Assembly (NCBI GenBank): GCA_020632715.1
Contig: JACKFA010000002.1
Span: forward strand, 1,044,501 to 1,108,500
Direction of reading: 5' to 3'
DNA from: Deltaproteobacteria bacterium
Lineage (GTDB): Bacteria > Myxococcota_A > UBA9042 > PHBI01
Length of the DNA: 64,000 nt
Below are positions 34,526 to 42,419 of the stretch, one piece after another (positions within the stretch are counted from its first letter, which is position 1; the number at the start of each line of letters is the position of its first letter). Made by a program: the position numbers and the translations under genes. The notes under the pieces were generated by a model. It was given only the letters and a program-made list of their open reading frames with translations, did no database searches and had not been told where the DNA came from.

Positions 34526-37500
34526 CTACCTGACGTCCTGCTCGGCGCCCTTCGCGCCGATCATGTCGCTCTGGGCGTTGTGACCGAGGCTCGGGCCGGG
34601 TTGCCCGCCGCTCCCGCCGACGCCGCCGGCGCCGAAGGTGTTGCTCGTCGCGTAGCCCGCGGGCGTCCCGTCCGGCGCGCTCACGTAGATCCCGAAGCTC
34701 GCGCCGCCGCAGCCGCCGCCGCCGCCGCCGCCGTGGCCGCCGTCGCCGCCGTCGCCGCCCGCGCCGCCCGCGTTCGCGCACCACGTCTTGTCGTAGGCGA
34801 GCCCCGAGAGCACGTCGCCCGGGAGCCCGCCGCTCCCGCCGGCGCCGCAGGGGCCGCCCGCGCCGCCGGGGCCGCCCGCGCCCCCCGTGCCGCCGGTGCC
34901 GCGCTGCACGTAGTTCCCGGCGATCGTCGGCTTCCCGCCGGCCGCGTCGTTCGCGAGGAAGATCCCGAAGCTCCCGCCGCCGGCCTTGCCGCCGGTGCCG
35001 CCCGTCGCCCCGCAGCCGCCGCTGCCGCCGCCGCCGCCGGAGCCGCCGACGTCGTCGCTGCCGAGCCCGCCGCTGTCGCCGATGCAGGCGCTGCCGGTCA
35101 GGTAGACGCCGCCGCCGCTCCCGCCGCCGCCCCCGCCGCCGCCGGGGGGCCCCGCGCCGCCGTCGCTCCCGGGCGCGCCGCGCCACTCGCCCGCGACCAC
35201 GGAGCCCGCCGGGCTCTGGCAGCCGAGCCCGCGGCTCCCGTTCGTGCCGCTGCCGCCCGTGTGGCCGTCGCCGCCGGAGCCGCGGTTGTCGTTCGGCGGC
35301 GTGAAGCAGCTGTTGCAGTCCGGGCAGCCCGGGGTCGCGTTGTCCGTGCAGAACTTGGCGTCCCAACCGGGGGCCCCGCCGGTGCCGGCGCCCGGACCGC
35401 GCCCGATGCGGCCCGTGCTCACCGCGGCGGGGGGCGTCCCGTAGCTCGGGCAGTCGGCGTAGCCGCCGAGGCCGCCGCTCACCTCGGTGACGCCGCAGGT
35501 CAGCGCGCCACCCGCGCCGCCCGTGCGCTCGTGCGCCGTGGCGCAGTACGCGAAGGGGAGCGCGTACGCGCCGGTGTCGTGGGCGTCGCTCCCGAGGCCG
35601 CCGTTGGCCCCGTGCGCGCCGCTCGCGCCGGGCGTCCCGGGCGCGCCGGACCCGCCGGGCCCGGCGAGGACGCGGTTGTTCCGGATGGTGACGCCCGCGC
35701 CGACGTTCCGGAGGTAGACGGCGTAGCTGTTCGTGCTCGCGAGGTTCGCCGCGTTCACGCCGAAGATCGTGAAGCCGTCGAGCACGGTCGCGCCTTGCTG
35801 CGCGCCCCCGAGATCGACGGCGACCACGGTCCCCGGCAGGTTCGTGGTCGGCGTGCCGCCGAGGATGGCCGTCTCGTAGAGGAGCGGCTCGCGCTCGCTG
35901 AAGTCGGGCGAGTAGCCGCCGAAGACGCCGAGCCCGGGCTTCAGCGCCACGCTCTCCGAGTAGACCCCGGTCGCGACGTAGACGTCGCGCTTCAGCGCCC
36001 CGGCCGCCCGCTGGAGCCCGCGCGTGATGGTGCGCACGGGCGCCTCGCGCGTGCCGGGGGCCGTGTCGACGCCGTCCTTCGACACGAAGATCCCCTTCGT
36101 CACGTCGCCGTCGACGCCGTCGCAGTTCGAGTCGAGCCCGTCGCCCGCGAGGTCGTCGCCGGGCGTCGGCAGGCACTCGCAGCCGTCGTCCGAGAGCCCG
36201 TTCACGTCGACCGCCCCGCCGGTGCAGGCGTAGTCGCAGCGCGGCACGTCGCCGCCCGCGTCGCACACGGCCGTCGCGTTCGCGACCGCGACGCTCGCGC
36301 AGTTGATGCCGCACGCGCCGCAGTGGGCGACCGTGGTGTAGCGCCCGTCGACGCGGAACGGGTCGTCGATGACGCCGTTGCAGTCGTTGTCGAGCCCGTC
36401 GCACACCTCGGCGGGCAGCGCGCAGGCGCCCCAGCCGTCGGCCGTGCACGGCTGGATCCCGGCGCACGTGCTCGACGGGAGGCTCGGGTCCGACGGGGTG
36501 TAGGTCACGGAGCACGCGCGCGAGAGATCGGGCGTGGACGCGTCGCACGTGCACGAGCCGCTGACCGGCATGCACTGCGGATCCGCGGCCCCCTCGACCG
36601 CCTGGCACGCGAACCCGCTCGGGCAGGCGGCGCCCCCGGCGCAGGACCGCGTGCAGTAGCTCCCGTCGGAGAGCGGCACGCACGCCGCGCCCTGGCCGAG
36701 GCACTGCGCGGCGATGCTGCACGGCTGGCACACGCTCCCGACGTCCGGCACGCACTGGAAGGCGTTCAGCTTCACGTAGCCGGGGTCGCAGCTCTCGACG
36801 ACGCAGTAGGCGCGCGCGCCGTCGCGGAGGCAGCGCGTCTCGGCCGCGTTCGGGAAGCCGTCGGCGCAGCTCGCGAAGCAGCTCCCGCAGTGCTCGTACT
36901 GGTCGTACACGCCGTCGGTCGCGAAGCCCTCGTCGGTCACGCCGTCGCAGTCGTCGTCGCGGAAGTCGCAGGTCTCGGGCTCGGGGGTCGCCGCCTGGCA
37001 GACCCAGCCGGCCGGCCCGTAGCAGGCGGCGAGGCCGGCGCAGGAGCCGACGCCGGCGACGTCGTTGCTGCACGGCTGCGACGCGGGGAGCCCGTCGTCG
37101 ACGAGCCCGTTGCAGTCGTCGTCGACGCCGTTGCAGATCTCCTCGGCGGGCTCGCGCGCGCTGCAGTCGCCCCAGCCCTCGGCGCCGAGGCACGTCTCGA
37201 CGCCGAAGCACGTGCCGAGGTCGCTCTCGCGCGAGCAGCTCCGCTGGTTCCCGGCGAGCGACGCGGTGCAGCTGCAGCTCCCCGTCTCGGGGAGGCAGTA
37301 GCCGCCGGCGTGGGTCCCCTCGGGGTCGTCGCCGCACGAGAAGCCGTCGGGGCAGCCGCCGTCCTGGTCGCAGCCGGTCGCGCACTGGCCGGCGCCGTCG
37401 ACGAGGATGCAGGCGCCGCCCGGGCACTGGAGGTCGTCGAGGCAGGGCGCGCACAGGCGCTGGAGGCGCGGGATGCAGAGGAAGACGACGTCGGCCGCGG

Positions 37501-37855
37501 TGTTGCCGACCGCCTTGCAGTCGAAGTCCTCGGGGCACTCCTCCCGGCACTCCTTCGTGCAGATGTAGCCGTTCTGCCCCTCGACGCACCAGCCGGTGGT
37601 GCAGTCCTTGTTCGAGTTGCAGGCGGAGCCGAACTCGCCCGGGACGATGACCGTGTCGCTGACGGTGTCCACGGCGCTGCCGGTGTCGAAGACGACCTGC
37701 GAGTCGGCGACGAGGAGCGTGTCCGTGGCGGTCGTGTCCTCGACGACGCTGCCGCCGCCGCTGTCCGAGCCGCACGCGGGCGCGGCGACGGCGGCCGCGA
37801 CGGAGAGCCACAGGAGCGCCTTCACCAAGAGGGGAGCGGGACGGCGGCGGTTCAC
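34526..37855 (-). CDS. Large secreted lipoprotein: Cys-rich modules, MopE-type D-rich motifs, DUF1565-like beta helix, Gly-rich tail
   Basis: 1109 residues from GTG 37855 (GGAGG eight bases upstream). Signal sequence ends at AAPACGSDSGGG, a probable lipid anchor. Residues about 45-560 contain many cysteines and several MopE-like metal-binding motifs: EICNGVDDDCNGLVDDG, TCDFRDDDCDGVTDEG, EVCDGLDNDCNGVIDD and GLDSNCDGVDGD. Residues about 570-740 look like a right-handed beta helix of the DUF1565 type (GIFVSKDGVDTAPGTREAPV, DGFTIFGVNAANL). The final third is strongly Gly-rich with scattered cysteines. Likely a surface-exposed, calcium- or copper-binding structural protein; no enzymatic motif is seen. 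Confidence 0.82.
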   Translation of the reverse strand: MNRRRPAPLLVKALLWLSVAAAVAAPACGSDSGGGSVVEDTTATDTLLVADSQVVFDTGSAVDTVSDTVIVPGEFGSACNSNKDCTTGWCVEGQNGYICTKECREECPEDFDCKAVGNTAADVVFLCIPRLQRLCAPCLDDLQCPGGACILVDGAGQCATGCDQDGGCPDGFSCGDDPEGTHAGGYCLPETGSCSCTASLAGNQRSCSRESDLGTCFGVETCLGAEGWGDCSAREPAEEICNGVDDDCNGLVDDGLPASQPCSNDVAGVGSCAGLAACYGPAGWVCQAATPEPETCDFRDDDCDGVTDEGFATDGVYDQYEHCGSCFASCADGFPNAAETRCLRDGARAYCVVESCDPGYVKLNAFQCVPDVGSVCQPCSIAAQCLGQGAACVPLSDGSYCTRSCAGGAACPSGFACQAVEGAADPQCMPVSGSCTCDASTPDLSRACSVTYTPSDPSLPSSTCAGIQPCTADGWGACALPAEVCDGLDNDCNGVIDDPFRVDGRYTTVAHCGACGINCASVAVANATAVCDAGGDVPRCDYACTGGAVDVNGLSDDGCECLPTPGDDLAGDGLDSNCDGVDGDVTKGIFVSKDGVDTAPGTREAPVRTITRGLQRAAGALKRDVYVATGVYSESVALKPGLGVFGGYSPDFSEREPLLYETAILGGTPTTNLPGTVVAVDLGGAQQGATVLDGFTIFGVNAANLASTNSYAVYLRNVGAGVTIRNNRVLAGPGGSGAPGTPGASGAHGANGGLGSDAHDTGAYALPFAYCATAHERTGGAGGALTCGVTEVSGGLGGYADCPSYGTPPAAVSTGRIGRGPGAGTGGAPGWDAKFCTDNATPGCPDCNSCFTPPNDNRGSGGDGHTGGSGTNGSRGLGCQSPAGSVVAGEWRGAPGSDGGAGPPGGGGGGGGSGGGVYLTGSACIGDSGGLGSDDVGGSGGGGGSGGCGATGGTGGKAGGGSFGIFLANDAAGGKPTIAGNYVQRGTGGTGGAGGPGGAGGPCGAGGSGGLPGDVLSGLAYDKTWCANAGGAGGDGGDGGHGGGGGGGCGGASFGIYVSAPDGTPAGYATSNTFGAGGVGGSGGQPGPSLGHNAQSDMIGAKGAEQDVR

Positions 37856-37949
37856 GGGGCGACCTCCGGGGCGCGGGACCCCGAGAGGATGCCGCGCTCC
37901 GGCGCCCAAGGGAAGCGGCTCCCTTCGTCGCGGCGGCGCGGCGCGGCGC

Positions 37950-37978
37950 TTGCCCTGCCCGGGCGGCTGGCCTAACGT
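37950..37978 (+). promoter_or_regulatory. Promoter of pssA, probable leaderless mRNA
   Basis: TTGCCC, a 17-bp spacer, TAACGT. The -35 box starts exactly 35 bases before the ATG at 37985. Confidence 0.55.
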
Positions 37979-37984
37979 CGCGTC

Positions 37985-38854
37985 ATGCCCGAACCCGCCG
38001 CACCCGCCGCCCAGCACGTCCGCGTCGCGCGTTGGCGCTACGTGGTGCCCAACGCCATCACGTGCACGAGCCTCCTGCTCGGGCTCGCGGCCATCGTGCT
38101 GTCGTTCCAGGCGGATCACGCAGGCGCCGCCTGGCTCATCGTGCTCTGCGTGCTGCTCGACAAGGCCGACGGCACCGCGGCGCGGGCGCTCAAGGCCACG
38201 TCGCGCATCGGGCTCCAGCTCGACAGCTTCAGCGACTTCGTGACCTTCGGCATCGCGCCCGCCTGCATCCTCTTCGCCGTGATGCTCCACGACCCCGCGG
38301 GCGCCGGCGACGTCTGGGCGTCGGGGGCCGCGCGCTGGGGGCTCTACGCGCTCCTCGCGGGCTACGTGCTCTGCGCGTGCATCCGGCTCGCGAAGTTCAA
38401 CGTCCTCGCCGAGATCCTCCCGGCCGACGGGCCGAAGGTCTTCTACGGCCTCCCGAGCACGTTCTCCGGCGGGCTCCTCGTCGTGATCTTCCTCATCGGC
38501 GACAAGCACGGCTGGGTCTGGCTCGTGCGCTGGATGCCGCTCATCGCCGCGGCGTTCGCGGCGCTCATGGTGTCGAACCTGCCGCTCCCGAAGCTCGGCA
38601 AGCGGAAGGCGATGTGGCTCAACGTCTTCACGGCCATCAACGTCGCGTTCGGCTACGTCTGCGGGATCTTCCGGATCCTGCCGGAGTACATCTTCTGCGC
38701 CGTCACGCTCTACGCGGTCGTCGGCTTCGGCTGGGGCTTCATCCACCGCCGCGAGCTCTCGCCGAGGCACCTCGACCCGTACGCCGTCGCGCCGCCGCGT
38801 CAGAAGAAGAAGCGCTGGAGGAAGGGGTTCCGCGCGCTCAGGCCGAGGCGCTGA
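37985..38854 (+). CDS. pssA: CDP-diacylglycerol--serine O-phosphatidyltransferase
   Basis: 289 residues with about eight hydrophobic segments. The CDP-alcohol phosphotransferase signature is complete: D59, D62, G63, A66, R67, G76, D80 and D84 in DKADGTAARALKATSRIG and LQLDSFSDF. NAITCTSLLLGLAAIVLS at the start fits type-II phosphatidylserine synthase. It makes phosphatidylserine, the precursor of phosphatidylethanolamine; PgsA-type specificity is possible but less likely. No psd is adjacent. Its last 55 bases overlap the end of the convergent YkgJ-like gene. Confidence 0.88.
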   Translation: MPEPAAPAAQHVRVARWRYVVPNAITCTSLLLGLAAIVLSFQADHAGAAWLIVLCVLLDKADGTAARALKATSRIGLQLDSFSDFVTFGIAPACILFAVMLHDPAGAGDVWASGAARWGLYALLAGYVLCACIRLAKFNVLAEILPADGPKVFYGLPSTFSGGLLVVIFLIGDKHGWVWLVRWMPLIAAAFAALMVSNLPLPKLGKRKAMWLNVFTAINVAFGYVCGIFRILPEYIFCAVTLYAVVGFGWGFIHRRELSPRHLDPYAVAPPRQKKKRWRKGFRALRPRR

Positions 38855-39885
38855 CGCGCGTCGAGGCAGCTCGCGCCGGCGACCTCGAAGTCGTCGCAGG
38901 ACGTCGGTCGGAGCGGGTAGACGCGGCAGCGGTAGGGCGCGCAGGGCGCCTCGAGCGCGGCGCAGAAGCCGCCCGGGCGCGGCACGTGGAGGCCGTGGTC
39001 GTCGGCGGCGACGAGCTCCGGGTGGGCGCTCACGAGCGGCGCGTCCTCGTCGACCGGCACGAGGTGGAAGGCTTGGCGGCAGCAGGCGCCGCAGCGGGCG
39101 CACTCGTCGCGGTCGAAGGTGGGCTCGAAGCGCTCGCACGCGAGCTCGTCGAGGCTCGGTAGCGCGCGGTCGCCGTGCTGGCGGCAGCGCGGGGCGTCGC
39201 CGGGGCCGTCGCGGTGCTGCCAGGCGCAGTCGCCACAGCGCGCGCCGTCGCGTCCGGCGAGGCGCGGCGTCCCGAGCACGTGCAGCGGGCGCGTCAGGGC
39301 CCAGAGCGAGGACTCTGCGGCGACGGCGCGGACGGCGCCCGCGACGGCCGCGGTGCGGGCGAGGGCCGCGTCGATCCGTGGGAGCCAGCCCCAGCGCCGG
39401 CCCGTCATCGCGGCGCGGCGGGCGCGCTCGATGGCGCCGGCGTCGGCGTCGTCGTCGGCGAGCGGATCGGCGGGGAGCGCGTCCCAGTAGGGGCGCCAGT
39501 CGGTCGTGACCGCGAGGAGCCCGCGCAGACCGTGGCGATCGGCGAGCGCCGCCTGGAGGCGGTGGGTCGCGTGCTCGGCGACGAGGTCGCGCGCCGACGT
39601 GTTGTCGAGGCCCCAGTCGAGGGCGGCGCGGCCGCGATCGCCGGCGACCATGGCGTGGCAGAGCTCGTGGAGGATCATCTGCGCGAGGCAGTCGTCCGCG
39701 TCGAGCGTCGCGGGCGTCGCGATCGTGAGGGTGCGATCGCCGTCGAACGAGGCGTAGGCGCCGTCGTCGCGGTGGAGCTCGAAGCCGAGCTCGGCGAGGA
39801 GCGCGACCCAGACGGCGTCGACTGGGTCGTCGTAGCGGTGGAGCACCGCGCGCGGCGGCGGCGGCGCGTCGTCGTAGGCGTTCAT
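38800..39885 (-). CDS. Zincin-like domain fused to a YkgJ-type cysteine cluster
   Basis: 361 residues. The N-terminal part has HELCH (H73, E74, H77) in QMILHELCHAMV, an HExxH motif typical of Zn peptidases, with E105-region acidic residues as possible third ligand. The C-terminal part has the CxxCGxCCRxxFHLVP motif of the YkgJ/FliB group (ECARCGACCRQAFHLVPV) plus CRVYPLRPTSC, thought to bind iron or zinc. Another Cys set (CGDCAWQHRDG, CRQHGDRALPSLDELACERF) lies between. The start ATG overlaps the stop of the preceding lipoprotein gene. Function unknown; last gene of a four-gene operon and overlapping the end of pssA. Confidence 0.75.
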   Translation of the reverse strand: MNAYDDAPPPPRAVLHRYDDPVDAVWVALLAELGFELHRDDGAYASFDGDRTLTIATPATLDADDCLAQMILHELCHAMVAGDRGRAALDWGLDNTSARDLVAEHATHRLQAALADRHGLRGLLAVTTDWRPYWDALPADPLADDDADAGAIERARRAAMTGRRWGWLPRIDAALARTAAVAGAVRAVAAESSLWALTRPLHVLGTPRLAGRDGARCGDCAWQHRDGPGDAPRCRQHGDRALPSLDELACERFEPTFDRDECARCGACCRQAFHLVPVDEDAPLVSAHPELVAADDHGLHVPRPGGFCAALEAPCAPYRCRVYPLRPTSCDDFEVAGASCLDARQRLGLSARNPFLQRFFF

Positions 39886-40220
39886 GGCAGACAGTAGCGG
39901 CACCCGCGCGGGATCATCGTGACCGTCCAGTCGCAGCCGCTCTTCGCGTCGTGGCAGCGGTCGCCGACGCCCTCGTGATCGCAGACCGCGGCCGCGCTCT
40001 CGCACGCCTCGACGGTCGCCTGGCAGAGCTCGAGGCAGGGCGGGTTCGGATCGGTCCGGCCGCGGAGGGTCAGGCGCTGCGCCATGCCCACGGCGGCGTC
40101 GTGGCGTGCCTGGAGCGCCTCGCCGACCTCGTCGGTCGGCGGGCGGTCGGGCCCCGAGGCGCACGCGGCGAGCGCGAACACGGCGACGGCGACGGCGGCG
40201 ATGGTGGCACACCTCAGCAT
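39882..40220 (-). CDS. Small cysteine-containing lipoprotein
   Basis: 112 residues. Signal peptide with lipobox AVFALAAC. The mature part is short and helical with eight cysteines near the end (CLELCQATVEACESAAAVC, DRCHDAKSGCDW, GCRYC). No family is recognised. It sits between the membrane-protein pair and the zincin/YkgJ gene in one operon (ATGA overlap downstream, 58 bases upstream). Confidence 0.7.
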   Translation of the reverse strand: MLRCATIAAVAVAVFALAACASGPDRPPTDEVGEALQARHDAAVGMAQRLTLRGRTDPNPPCLELCQATVEACESAAAVCDHEGVGDRCHDAKSGCDWTVTMIPRGCRYCLP

Positions 40221-40278
40221 CGGGGGACGACGCTCGCAGGACCCGTCGCCCGAGGCAAGGCCGAGCCGCGCGGGCTTG

Positions 40279-41553
40279 TCACGGGGTCGGAGGCAGGTCG
40301 GCGGCGGCCGCGGGGGGCGGCGTCGCCTGGAGCTCGGTCGGGAGGTCGATCGGTGGGGGATCGCCGAGGTCGAGGCCGCTCTCGGCGGTCGCCATCGCGG
40401 ACACGGCGACGAGCAGCGCGACGACCACCGTGAGCGCGGTGAGCCAGCCCGCGAGCCGGTCGGCGAGGCCGGGGAGGAGGGCGGCGCGGCCGGCCTGGAA
40501 GAGGTGCACCCGCGCCGTCAGCACCGCGCCGATGGAGGCGAACGCGAAGAGCAGCGCGAAGAAGAGCGGGAAGGCGCCGGCGGCCGTCCAGGCGGCGAGC
40601 ATCGGGAGCGTGATGGCCATGCCGACGACGCCGACCCAGCCGACCGGGCGCACCCACCGCTCGAGCGGGCGCTCCTTGGCGCGGCGCGCCGCGGAGTAGG
40701 GGAGGGTGGGGCGCTCGTCCGCGATCTGCTGCCACAGGTCCCAGCGCCCCGCGTCCGGTGTGCGCTGCAACACGTCATGGCGAACGAGGGCCTTGTAGAG
40801 CCGGTTTGCGGCCTTTCGCGTTGCAGCAAGACGGGTCCCCGCCTGGGCCGGAGCGATGGCCGCCGAGAACGCGCCCGAGGCCTCGAGCACGCGCCGCACG
40901 GCCTGCACGTCGTCGCGCCAGGTGACGAGGGCGTCACCGAGGAGGCGGTCGCGCTCGGCGGGGGCGTCGGGGATCTTGTCGAGCGCCGCGATCGCGCCGC
41001 GGAGGAGGCGCTCGGCGTCGCGGGCCTCGTGGATCGCCTCGGCGCGGGCGCGCGCGGCGCTGCGATCGAAGTAGTCGACGCGGAGCACGCGGCCGAGCGA
41101 GGCGAGGAAGCGGCGGAAGCCGTCGCGGAAGAAGGCGAGCCAGCCGAGCGCCTCGTCGTCGCGCGGGGACCTGCGGCGGCGCTTCAGGCGCGGGAGGAGG
41201 TAGGCGAGGCCGAAGGTGCCGACGAGCCCGAGCGCGAAGCAGACGAGGCCCGTGACGAGCACGGCGCCGACCGTGTGGGAGCGCCAGCGCTCGGGGGCGG
41301 CGTCGCGCGCGTCGTCGAGGACGGCGAGCCACGCCTTCTGATAGCCGCAGCGCCAGCCGAGCTGGGTGTTCTCGTGGCGGAGCGCGGCCTCCTCGGCCTT
41401 GAGGCGGATCTCGCCCGCGTCGAGCTCGATGAGCGGCATGATCGCGGGCTGCTCGGCCTCGGGCGGCGCGGCCTTCCCGGGGACGCCCTGGCTCCCGCCG
41501 CACGCGGCGGTGAGGGCCGCGAGCGCGGCGACGACGGCGAGGGCGCCCCTCAC
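40279..41553 (-). CDS. Membrane lipoprotein with C-terminal transmembrane helices
   Basis: 424 residues from GTG 41553, overlapping the stop of the preceding gene (GTGA). Signal and lipobox AALTAACGG. A helix (RLKAEEAALRHENTQLGW), one TM segment (VGAVLVTGLVCFALGLVGTF), a basic loop and a cytoplasmic helical domain of about 170 residues follow; then three hydrophobic helices (VGWVGVVGMAITLPMLA, FPLFFALLFAFASIGAVL, LTALTVVVALLVAVSAMA) and a Pro-rich tail. I recognise no family. It shares layout with the upstream protein (signal/lipobox, single TM, helical domain), so the two are probably a complex. Confidence 0.65.
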   Translation of the reverse strand: MRGALAVVAALAALTAACGGSQGVPGKAAPPEAEQPAIMPLIELDAGEIRLKAEEAALRHENTQLGWRCGYQKAWLAVLDDARDAAPERWRSHTVGAVLVTGLVCFALGLVGTFGLAYLLPRLKRRRRSPRDDEALGWLAFFRDGFRRFLASLGRVLRVDYFDRSAARARAEAIHEARDAERLLRGAIAALDKIPDAPAERDRLLGDALVTWRDDVQAVRRVLEASGAFSAAIAPAQAGTRLAATRKAANRLYKALVRHDVLQRTPDAGRWDLWQQIADERPTLPYSAARRAKERPLERWVRPVGWVGVVGMAITLPMLAAWTAAGAFPLFFALLFAFASIGAVLTARVHLFQAGRAALLPGLADRLAGWLTALTVVVALLVAVSAMATAESGLDLGDPPPIDLPTELQATPPPAAAADLPPTP

Positions 41554-42329
41554 GAGAGCCCCGACAGGGTCTTGTCGACGGCCTTCACGGCCTCGTCCAC
41601 CTCGCCGAGCACGGCCGCCTCGTCGCCGGGCTCGCGCGCGACGCGCTCGGCCCAGGGTACCACGCGCACGTGGAGCCGCTCGACGAGGCCGACGACCGCC
41701 TCGAGGTGGGTGTAGAGCTCGTCGAGGCGCTGGACGCTGACGGGGTCGTCGTCGTCGTGGCGCTCGAGCGGCGTGCAGAGGTCGACGAGGCGCTCGGACG
41801 CGCGGTCGGCGCGGAGGAGCAGGTCGTCGAGGCGCGCGAAGATCGCCTTGTGGGCGGCGCTCTCGGACTTCAGCGCCCGGATCGCCTCGAGCTCGCGGTC
41901 GACCGCGGCGCCGAGGCGCTGCGCGTAGTGGAGCGGCGGGCGGCGCCCGAGGAGCCCGAGGAGGAGCGTCCCGACGAGGGCGCCCACGACGAGCAGCGCG
42001 AGCGCCATCACGGCCGTGCTCGTCAGGCGGCGCAGGCGATAGCCATCGCGCGTGCGGCGCTCGACGTAGTCGCTCGCGTTCTTCGTGCCGACCGTCCCCC
42101 CGAGCAGGCGCGCCTTCTCGTGGGCCGCGCGGAAGGCCACGGGATCGAAGCGCTCGTCGAGCTTCGGGGTGCACGCGGCGTTCGCGGCGACCTCCTCCGG
42201 CGTCGGCGGCGGCGGGCTCCCGCCCCCACAGGCCGCGGGCGGCGTGGCGAGCGCGAGCAGCAGCGCGACGGCGGCGACGCGCGCCCTCCGGCGCGGCGTT
42301 GGCTCGGTCGGCTCGGGTGCGAGGGGCAT
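41550..42329 (-). CDS. Membrane lipoprotein, partner of the next gene
   Basis: 259 residues from ATG 42329. N-terminal signal (VAAVALLLALATPPAAC) with PAAC lipobox-like end, a charged region, one TM segment (AVMALALLVVGALVGTLLLG) and a long helical, probably coiled-coil domain (AAVDRELEAIRALKSESAAH, RLDELYTHLEAVVGLVERLH). First gene of a four-gene minus-strand operon. The alternation of exported N-terminus, TM and cytoplasmic coil suggests envelope organisation or signalling; function unknown. Confidence 0.65.
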   Translation of the reverse strand: MPLAPEPTEPTPRRRARVAAVALLLALATPPAACGGGSPPPPTPEEVAANAACTPKLDERFDPVAFRAAHEKARLLGGTVGTKNASDYVERRTRDGYRLRRLTSTAVMALALLVVGALVGTLLLGLLGRRPPLHYAQRLGAAVDRELEAIRALKSESAAHKAIFARLDDLLLRADRASERLVDLCTPLERHDDDDPVSVQRLDELYTHLEAVVGLVERLHVRVVPWAERVAREPGDEAAVLGEVDEAVKAVDKTLSGLS

Positions 42330-42419
42330 GGCCCGAGCTTCGGCGAGAAGCGGTCGCGTTGGCAAGCCGGCGCCCGCCGCCCTTGACCGCGCGCCCCGAA
42401 GCGGACGAGGGTCGGGGCC

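Noticed and set aside
34043..37975. A 1310-codon plus-strand frame opposite the large lipoprotein
   Set aside because: Ala/Arg/Val-rich shadow; the minus strand has a signal peptide, disulfide modules and repeated motifs.
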